DNA from: Promethearchaeota archaeon
GTDB lineage: Archaea > Asgardarchaeota > Lokiarchaeia > Sigynarchaeales > SOKP01
Direction of reading: 5' to 3'
Length of the DNA: 8,038 nt
Assembly: GCA_004524425.1 (NCBI GenBank)
Contig: SDNN01000134.1
Location: 1 to 8,038, forward strand
Shown here one piece after another: positions 1-4,904 of this stretch; within the stretch, counting starts at the first letter, position 1; the number at the start of each line of letters is the position of its first letter. The notes under the pieces were generated by a model. That model made no database searches and was not told the DNA's origin. It saw only the letters and a list, made by a program, of their open reading frames with translations. The position numbers and the translations under genes are program-made.

Positions 1-521
1 AGTTCATCAAATTTATTAATCTTCATGACTGCTTTAAGAATCAGCCGTTTACCTTTATCTTTTTTGATTTCTGAACGTTCAAAGGCTTGCCCTGCTTTTA
101 ATAGAAAGATTGAAGACACGTTATAATACTCTTCTGGATCAGCCTCATACAAATAATCAGAAGCTTTTTCCCAGCATTCACCCGCCGTTTCCCAGTCTTG
201 CATTCTATATGATATGTTTCCTAATTGTATGAGCAATTTCGCTGAAATTTCATTTAATTTTAGTTCTTCAGTTTTTCGTATGATGGATTTTAATCTATAA
301 ACAGCTTGAATGTTATTCTTGAACTGAGATATAATGTCTGCAATCCTTATGTATAATTCGTCTAATTTCAAGTAACTTCCAAAATCCAAATAGATCTGAG
401 CTGCCTTCTCGTAGAGGTTTACTGCTTCAGCTCCCTTTCCTTCATTGACAAGATCTTCTGCGCGATCAATGAGTTGTAATGCTTCCAACTCCTTCTGATC
501 TCTCTCTTGATTATTGATCAT
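1..521 (-). CDS. TPR-like helical-repeat protein, N-terminal part (partial, runs off the window)
   Basis: The frame is open from the ATG at 519-521 to the left edge, giving 173 residues without a stop. The protein is almost entirely amphipathic helix. Residues about 14-50 read like a tetratricopeptide (TPR) or alpha-SNAP-type helical pair (ALQLIDRAEDLVNEGKGAEA, then LYEKAAQIYLDFG). A second typical pair lies at about 95-125, with LLIQLGNISYRMQDWETAGE followed by CWEKASDYLYEAD. There is no signal peptide or membrane segment, so a cytoplasmic scaffold or adaptor is likely. It is the last of three minus-strand genes, 122 bases after the MtrH-like gene. No minus-strand T-tract is seen in the gap, so read-through is possible. 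The start is the first ATG; another ATG just upstream is out of frame and closes at once. The partner is unknown, and repeat number and full length cannot be judged from this fragment. Confidence 0.8.
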   Translation of the reverse strand, partial: MINNQERDQKELEALQLIDRAEDLVNEGKGAEAVNLYEKAAQIYLDFGSYLKLDELYIRIADIISQFKNNIQAVYRLKSIIRKTEELKLNEISAKLLIQLGNISYRMQDWETAGECWEKASDYLYEADPEEYYNVSSIFLLKAGQAFERSEIKKDKGKRLILKAVMKINKFDE

Positions 522-643
522 GTTTTATTCATTTTGAACTTTCTATCGAACATGTAGGTATATGTAAATATATGACTTTGAACACTTAAGGTTTATTTAT
601 CTTGCTTAAAATTCATGAAGTAAATTCCGATACTTTTTCATTT

Positions 644-1522
644 TTAATCAAAGAGATTTATATTATGTTCCTTTACTGTTTTTTTAAATTCAAATGCTTG
701 ATATGCTGAGGCAAAGCATTCTTTCGCATCCTCAATTGCCCCATAAAAGATAAAATTTGAAAGCCAGCTGGCAATGAACATTATTGAAGCCCTCCGATAC
801 TTGGTATGAAATTTAATATTCAATCTCGGAGAGGAATACTTAAACAGAAATAAATTGGATGCCGTTCCTACGGGAATTTTTAAGGATTCGCTGATTATTC
901 GCTGAGTTTCTAGAATATGAGCCAAACTTTCGAGACTAATAACCCCTCCATCGATGAGGAGCTTTTTCACTCCGACATTTCTTAACCCTTCAATGATGCT
1001 ACTACTATTAGGTTGCGTTTTTTTGGTGACATAGTTATATCTTTGGGTGGAGGTCATGTTTTCTGATCCCAAGATGAGGATGACAACAGATTCCATCCTG
1101 TTATTTTTAATAAGGTCAATTTCCTTCTTGTTTTTGAGATTAGATATACTATTATATATATAATCTGATGATTTAATCCCTCTTTCATTAAGATATTCGA
1201 TCCCAGCAATTCTTGCATCGAAAGTGCCTCCTAAAACAAATGGAGGCTCGTAATTATCTAAATAAAACTCGAGGTATTTAACCATTGCCTCTGGCGAACT
1301 GGCGGAAATTTCGACCATATCAGGAATTTTATATTGCTTTGACAAGGCTTTTTGAGTGTCAATTCTTTTTTTTGCTTTTTCCTCATCAAAAATCAGATCA
1401 TTCTTCCTCTCTATGAATGACTCACCTTGATAAAAAATCGTTCCAATGAGCAGCGGGGGAAGATCAAAATGACCTCTTCCCAATTTGATATCTCCATATA
1501 AATAAAATTCAGGTTCGGACAT
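644..1522 (-). CDS. MtrH-family methyltransferase homologue (tetrahydromethanopterin S-methyltransferase subunit H-like)
   Basis: The 292-residue protein follows the MtrH pattern along its length: PPLLIGTIFYQG (about 22-33), then the FDEEKAKKRIDTQ helix, YIYNSIS (121-127), LLIDGGV (about 188-194), IPVGTASN (216-223) and FIFYGAIEDA (257-266). MtrH is the TIM-barrel subunit that moves a methyl group between tetrahydromethanopterin and a corrinoid protein. Homologues outside methanogens often serve other corrinoid methyl transfers. The length is close to family size. The segment FVLGGTFDARIAG (95-107) has Gly-Gly where, from memory, canonical MtrH has Asp-Ser, so the substrate or activity may differ. 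No corrinoid protein or other mtr gene is adjacent, although cdhA lies about 3.4 kb away. The start chosen is ATG at 1522; an in-frame GTG at 1526-1528 would add two residues. No clear Shine-Dalgarno sequence precedes either start. The family call is fairly sure; the exact reaction is not. Confidence 0.75.
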   Translation of the reverse strand: MSEPEFYLYGDIKLGRGHFDLPPLLIGTIFYQGESFIERKNDLIFDEEKAKKRIDTQKALSKQYKIPDMVEISASSPEAMVKYLEFYLDNYEPPFVLGGTFDARIAGIEYLNERGIKSSDYIYNSISNLKNKKEIDLIKNNRMESVVILILGSENMTSTQRYNYVTKKTQPNSSSIIEGLRNVGVKKLLIDGGVISLESLAHILETQRIISESLKIPVGTASNLFLFKYSSPRLNIKFHTKYRRASIMFIASWLSNFIFYGAIEDAKECFASAYQAFEFKKTVKEHNINLFD

Positions 1523-1566
1523 GATCACGTTAAAATATGCAAAATTTTTACATGAAACTCCATTTC

Positions 1567-1595
1567 AAGAGTTAATTAGAATAAAATTCACTCTT
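1567..1595. repeat. Nested inverted repeat upstream of the MtrH-like gene
   Basis: Outer arms AAGAGT (1567-1572) and ACTCTT (1590-1595) enclose inner arms GAAT (1579-1582) and ATTC (1586-1589) around an AAA loop. An asymmetric TAATTA interior lies on one side only. It sits between the candidate TATA box and the MtrH-like start, so it would fall in the 5' leader or act as an operator. The arms are short and chance is possible. Confidence 0.3.
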
Positions 1596-1603
1596 TAAAA
1601 TAG

Positions 1604-1613
1604 TATTATATGT
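1604..1613 (-). promoter_or_regulatory. Candidate TATA box for the MtrH-like gene
   Basis: On the minus strand the sequence reads ACATATAATAC, a good archaeal TATA-box shape. It lies between the vWA-RING stop and the MtrH-like start. A start of transcription about 25 bases downstream would give a leader of about 60 bases. The call is by eye only, in very AT-rich DNA. Confidence 0.3.
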
Positions 1614-1630
1614 TTAAAGTATTTAAAAAT

Positions 1631-2824
1631 TTAATAAAGATGAAGTTTCTTATAACACGATTTGCAATGAGAATCTGTTAATTGTTTAAAACATTCAAGA
1701 TGGTATAATGTATTGCAATTTGGGCACCTTACTATTTGCTGATTTTCTTCGAAAATTAAATTGCATACGGGACATGATTTGTAAAGTATCATGTCACCCA
1801 AATCGTCCGTATTTATCAATTCGGCAGGTAATATTTCAGATTCTGTAGTGCCACTTGCTTTAGATGTGCTAAATTTAGTTAAGGTTTTTAATTTTTGTGC
1901 TTGTGAGACTTCAGTGGGAATTTTTAATAAATAGAAACAATGAGGACATCTACAGGTGCCGGAATCAATCAGAGTTTGATCTGATTGGGAAGATGCCCAT
2001 GCAGTTAAGCAATGAATATGAAAGGGAGCCTTACAATTGGGGCAATATCTGCCTGTTAGATAGAAAGAACCCTTCGAATATGGATCGCTTTCTGAAAAAC
2101 AGATGGTACATTTTTTATAATCTGCTTGTCCTCTGAGCTGTTTGATTCGCATTTCCTGAGACTTAGTTAAATCTTGAACACGCAGCAGATTCGCAGCGAT
2201 TTTCCTAAGAAATTGAGGACTATTTATCAATTTTTCGGATTTCAAACCCCTTCTTCTCACATTCGATTCAGCACATTGGTGAGCAGAATCCAATAATGAA
2301 CTAATACTATTGCTATAATAATAATTTCCTCCGCTAAGGTCGCTTAATCGTTTTAGCACGTTAAGTTGAGATACTTCTCCAATCCTAAAGGTATCTATTT
2401 TAATACTCAGTCCTTGAGCTAATCGTGCCATTTTAACTGGATCAACAGCAGTTTTGGTAAAATTACCATCAGAAAAAACCAAAATTTTAGGGACTTTCGC
2501 CATTATTTTCCGGAGTTCTTCAATGATAATTTTTATCGAAAGTGCGAGCGCATCTCCTAATGCTGACTCACCTCCAATATTGAGCTCATCAAGAGACTCA
2601 AATAGTTCCTTCTCAATGTTCGTGAAATCATTAAGTTTTTCAGCATTTTCTGAAAAACGAACTATCGAAAATGCGCTGGAACTGTCCAAATCCAATCTCT
2701 CTTTAATTAATTTTTTGATGGCATCCACGCAAGCTTGTAATCTTGTAGGTTTATAATCATTTTTATACATTGATCTAGAGGTATCAATGACAATGACAAT
2801 ATTTTCAGAGAGGCGTTCAGACAA
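1631..2824 (-). CDS. von Willebrand A domain protein with two RING-like C4HC3 zinc modules
   Basis: The 397-residue protein begins straight in a vWA domain (about 7-185). Its metal-ion-dependent adhesion site is complete: D14-x-S16-x-S18, S87 in GGESALGDAL, and D119 in ILVFSDG. A basic helical linker (about 190-236) leads to zinc module 1: C239-x2-C242, C261-x2-C264, H269-x2-C272, C293-x2-C296, with an extra H271 and C291. After a linker comes module 2: C351-x2-C354, C367-x2-C370, H375-x2-C378, C387-x2-C390. Both match a RING/PHD-type cross-brace spacing. There is no signal peptide, so it should act in the cytoplasm. The vWA-then-RING order recalls the TFIIH subunit p44/Ssl1 and prokaryotic RING proteins with vWA domains; ubiquitin-ligase-like or scaffold roles are inference. 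The start is TTG at 2822-2824: an in-frame TAA lies two codons upstream, and the first ATG is codon 19, past the metal site. AAGG lies 8 bases before it. The gene is divergent from the Rag-like GTPase gene. Confidence 0.8.
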   Translation of the reverse strand: MSERLSENIVIVIDTSRSMYKNDYKPTRLQACVDAIKKLIKERLDLDSSSAFSIVRFSENAEKLNDFTNIEKELFESLDELNIGGESALGDALALSIKIIIEELRKIMAKVPKILVFSDGNFTKTAVDPVKMARLAQGLSIKIDTFRIGEVSQLNVLKRLSDLSGGNYYYSNSISSLLDSAHQCAESNVRRRGLKSEKLINSPQFLRKIAANLLRVQDLTKSQEMRIKQLRGQADYKKCTICFSESDPYSKGSFYLTGRYCPNCKAPFHIHCLTAWASSQSDQTLIDSGTCRCPHCFYLLKIPTEVSQAQKLKTLTKFSTSKASGTTESEILPAELINTDDLGDMILYKSCPVCNLIFEENQQIVRCPNCNTLYHLECFKQLTDSHCKSCYKKLHLY

Positions 2825-2871
2825 GAATTAAACCTTAATCGGTAATTTCTTAATTGTTATATTGAAATTCT

Positions 2872-2885
2872 TCTATAAATAATTA
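2872..2885 (-). promoter_or_regulatory. Candidate TATA box for the vWA-RING gene
   Basis: The minus strand reads AATTATTTATAGAA about 50-60 bases before the TTG start. A transcription start 25 bases downstream would give a leader of about 25 bases. Weak evidence in an AT-rich region. Confidence 0.25.
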
Positions 2886-3098
2886 TTTTTTCAGAAAAGA
2901 TAAAAATTTTTATTATTAACTATATAGTTCTTTTAGGTTCTTGATTTTTAATGGTTAAGATAAAGAATTATTAGATTTAGGTGAGAACATTAATTTAATG
3001 GATTTTAACAACTCACTTTCCATGGATTTTTTTATTCAGTTTATTAAGAAACAAATTTATCTTTTTAGGTAAAATTAAATAAACAATACTTGTTACTT

Positions 3099-3108
3099 AA
3101 TTATAAAT
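3099..3108 (+). promoter_or_regulatory. Candidate TATA box for the Rag-like GTPase gene
   Basis: AATTATAAAT lies about 75 bases before the ATG and implies a leader of around 50 bases. The leader just before the ATG is purine-rich (AGAAAGAAAAAAGATAAG) but has no clear Shine-Dalgarno core. By-eye call. Confidence 0.3.
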
Positions 3109-3181
3109 GAAATATTTTTTTAACAAAGTTATCTAACTAACTAATAAGAAAGAAAAAAGATAAGAAACGAACCCGATTATA

Positions 3182-4390
3182 ATGTCTCAAAATAATAAAG
3201 AACAAAAGATTAAGGATTTTTTTAAAAGTTCGGCTATCATTAATGAATTTGAAGAAGTTCTCAGTTTCAGGCCTGATACGCTCATCGGAATTGATAATGT
3301 GAGTGCTGAAGCACTTAAGGAACATGATATTGATACTATACAAGATTTAGCAGATTTAGATCTAGTAAATCCTCCCGAAATCAGAAGCATACCCGAGCCA
3401 ATCCTTACAAAATGGATAAAAATTGCGAACGTGCTTGAAAAACTTGTAAAAGAAAAAATAAAAGCGCAGAAAAAAATACTCATGATTGGCCTAGATAATG
3501 GAGGAAAAACTTCTATTTTGGCAGTTCTTCAAGATAAGTTCTCAATCATTAAAGACCTACTACCCACAAGAGGAGTGCAAAGAGAAAAATTAGATTTTTT
3601 TGGTTATCCCATCATTAGCTGGGATTTAGGAGGTCAAATACAATATCGTGAAAAGATGTATTTTGCCAAGCCTGAATTATTTTTTGGAGACGTCGATTTA
3701 ATTCTTTATGTTGTAGATGCACAAGATCCTGAGAGATTTTCAGAGTCAGCGCAATATTTTAAGCAAATATTACAAGTTCTTGATGATTTAAAAGAGTATC
3801 CTCCAGTGTTGATAGTCTTACATAAGAGTGACCAAGATATTCGGAGAACACTTCAGTGGCAAAAGAATATTGATTCTATAAAAAATAAATTCTCAACAAT
3901 CTTAGATGACTATGATGATAAATTTCCCATCGATTTTAATGATACCTCCATTTTCCAAAGAGAAACCATCATGCAGATGTTTAGTAATGCACTCATGACG
4001 GTTTCAGAAACATCAGAAATAGTTGAGAATATCCTCGAAGATTTCACGACTCAAATTGATGGAAGAGCGCTTAGCATTATTTCAATGGATGGTCTAATCT
4101 TCGGAAATTATACTAGAAATGAGACTGATGAGAGTTTAATTAATAATACCGCTCTTTTACTTCAAACTCTCTCCAATTTCCATCATTCACTGGGATTAAT
4201 TAGAGAACGACAATTGGTCCTAGAATTACCTCTTAACGGGGTGACGATTAGGGGAGAGAAGTTATTCGAATATTCCGATTTACAAATTCCCGTGTACTTA
4301 TGGCTTCTTTCTGATAAACCAGAGTTATTAGATGAGAAATTGGATTATTTCAGAGAGCAATTGCTTCCATTAATTAATTTATTCATTTAA
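3182..4390 (+). CDS. Rag/Arf-like small GTPase with N-terminal helix-hairpin-helix and C-terminal Rag-like domain
   Basis: The 402-residue protein has three parts. Residues about 30-62 (LIGIDNVSAEALKEHDIDTI, then QDLADL) look like a helix-hairpin-helix pair, followed by a long helix (about 73-97). The G domain spans about 98-280: G1 GLDNGGKTS (103-111), T129 in PTRGVQ as switch I, G3 WDLGGQ (147-152) with the Arf/Ras-type Gln, G4 HKSD (214-217) and G5 DTSIF (254-258). HKxD instead of NKxD, and TSI at G5, are Rag/Gtr1 hallmarks, while the P-loop and WDLGGQ resemble Arf. The tail (about 281-402), opening ENILEDFTTQIDGRALSIIS, resembles the Rag C-terminal roadblock/longin region. There is no N-terminal Gly for myristoylation, no CaaX box and no membrane segment, so membrane recruitment would need a partner. 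In eukaryotes Rag GTPases act as dimers in nutrient signalling; the role here is unknown. Start is the first ATG; it is transcribed alone. Confidence 0.88.
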   Translation: MSQNNKEQKIKDFFKSSAIINEFEEVLSFRPDTLIGIDNVSAEALKEHDIDTIQDLADLDLVNPPEIRSIPEPILTKWIKIANVLEKLVKEKIKAQKKILMIGLDNGGKTSILAVLQDKFSIIKDLLPTRGVQREKLDFFGYPIISWDLGGQIQYREKMYFAKPELFFGDVDLILYVVDAQDPERFSESAQYFKQILQVLDDLKEYPPVLIVLHKSDQDIRRTLQWQKNIDSIKNKFSTILDDYDDKFPIDFNDTSIFQRETIMQMFSNALMTVSETSEIVENILEDFTTQIDGRALSIISMDGLIFGNYTRNETDESLINNTALLLQTLSNFHHSLGLIRERQLVLELPLNGVTIRGEKLFEYSDLQIPVYLWLLSDKPELLDEKLDYFREQLLPLINLFI

Positions 4391-4444
4391 ACCATTATTT
4401 TATTATTACTTTCCCTTTTTAAAAAAAATTAGATGGAAAAAGGC
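4391..4444. terminator. T-rich bidirectional terminator zone
   Basis: This lies between two converging genes. On the plus strand the GTPase stop is followed by ATTATTTTATTATTACTTTC and CCTTTTT; on the minus strand the small gene is followed by AATTTTTTTT. The core TTTTTAAAAA is symmetrical. Archaeal termination relies on T-tracts, so both transcripts could end here. Confidence 0.5.
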
Positions 4445-4657
4445 TTATTCTAATTGCTCTAAATCCTTATTTGCCTGTAGTAAATAATCATTACATTTAT
4501 CCATCATTTCAATTGCTTTGTTCAAATTTTCTACAACTGAACTTAGTTCTTTTTCTTGAGCAATGTCTTTCCACTTCAAGAAGCTTTCTTTGTGAGACTC
4601 ATTATGGTTTGCCCAATGCTCACACAGTTTTGATAATTTTTTGATTTGTCTGTCCAA
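4445..4657 (-). CDS. Small His-rich all-helical protein, unknown function
   Basis: The predicted 70-residue protein is charged and fully helical, like a two-helix hairpin. Its first helix carries C12, H14, H18 and H22 (CEHWANHNESH). The three histidines fall on one helical face (i, i+4, i+8), a layout that can bind a metal. The second helix (about 38-70) is amphipathic with a coiled-coil look. From memory, small anaerobe proteins with an HWxxHNxxHxxxxxxW signature resemble it, but I cannot name the family. The start is TTG at 4655-4657: an in-frame TGA lies four codons upstream, and the first internal ATG (codon 51) comes after the conserved-looking part. A GAAGAGTGA stretch about 10 bases before TTG could serve as a ribosome site. 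It lies on the same strand as cdhA, about 250 bases downstream, but behind a T-rich terminator. A link to nickel handling is inference. Confidence 0.6.
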   Translation of the reverse strand: MDRQIKKLSKLCEHWANHNESHKESFLKWKDIAQEKELSSVVENLNKAIEMMDKCNDYLLQANKDLEQLE

Positions 4658-4793
4658 ATTATATATTCACTCTTCTACTTTTAGTGTCCTATAATCTTAT
4701 CAAATACACGACTGTTTTTTTAATTATTCATTATAGCTATTTTAAAGTGCCAAAAAAAGGGAAAATATTTACTTCATTTTTTGATAAAATTTC

Positions 4794-4824
4794 TTCATAC
4801 CTCATTATTTGAAATGAGGTTGAA
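4794..4824. repeat. Strong hairpin between cdhA and the small His-rich gene
   Basis: ACCTCATT (4799-4806) and AATGAGGT (4813-4820) form a perfect 8-bp stem around the loop ATTTGA. TTCA (4794-4797) and TGAA (4821-4824) extend it across one bulged T, making 12 pairs. It is about 40 bases past the cdhA T-rich tract and 140 bases before the small gene. It could protect a read-through 3' end or act as an operator or leader structure. Confidence 0.5.
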
Positions 4825-4858
4825 ATAGTCAATATAAAATGAAATGATACCTCTTCAA

Positions 4859-4892
4859 ATTTTAAAAAGAAAAGAAAATAAAAATAAAAAAT
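4859..4892 (-). terminator. T-rich terminator after cdhA
   Basis: On the minus strand, starting about 12 bases past the cdhA stop, the sequence runs TTTTTTATTTTTATTTTCTT and continues TTCTTTTT. Long interrupted T-tracts are the usual archaeal termination signal. Its strength suggests cdhA is mostly transcribed alone. Confidence 0.6.
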
Positions 4893-4904
4893 AGATTATA
4901 GGTA

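Larger units (their letters stand above)
2825..3181. other. Divergent intergenic region between the vWA-RING gene and the GTPase gene
   Basis: This 357-base, very AT-rich stretch must carry the promoters of both flanking genes. Seen by eye are candidate TATA boxes near each gene (2872-2885 minus, 3099-3108 plus), a 12-bp palindrome AACTATATAGTT at 2918-2929, and a direct repeat of CTAA units near 3134-3144. One 24-codon open frame (2998-3072, plus) looks like chance. No RNA gene was recognised. Confidence 0.6.

Noticed and set aside
1897..2756. Plus-strand open frames antisense to the vWA-RING gene (1897-2136, 2454-2756)
   Set aside because: They overlap a gene with clear vWA and zinc motifs and show no domain of their own.
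2918..2929. 12-bp perfect palindrome AACTATATAGTT
   Set aside because: One or more 12-bp palindromes are expected by chance in 8 kb of AT-rich DNA, and it could simply be a TATA-like sequence.
2998..3072. A 24-codon plus-strand open frame in the divergent region, with AGGTGAG upstream
   Set aside because: It is too short, the Shine-Dalgarno-like stretch is too far from the ATG, and such frames are common by chance in AT-rich DNA.
3137..3483. Minus-strand open frames antisense to the GTPase gene start
   Set aside because: They cover the GTPase N-terminus, and the hydrophobic or Ser-rich translations are typical of antisense frames.
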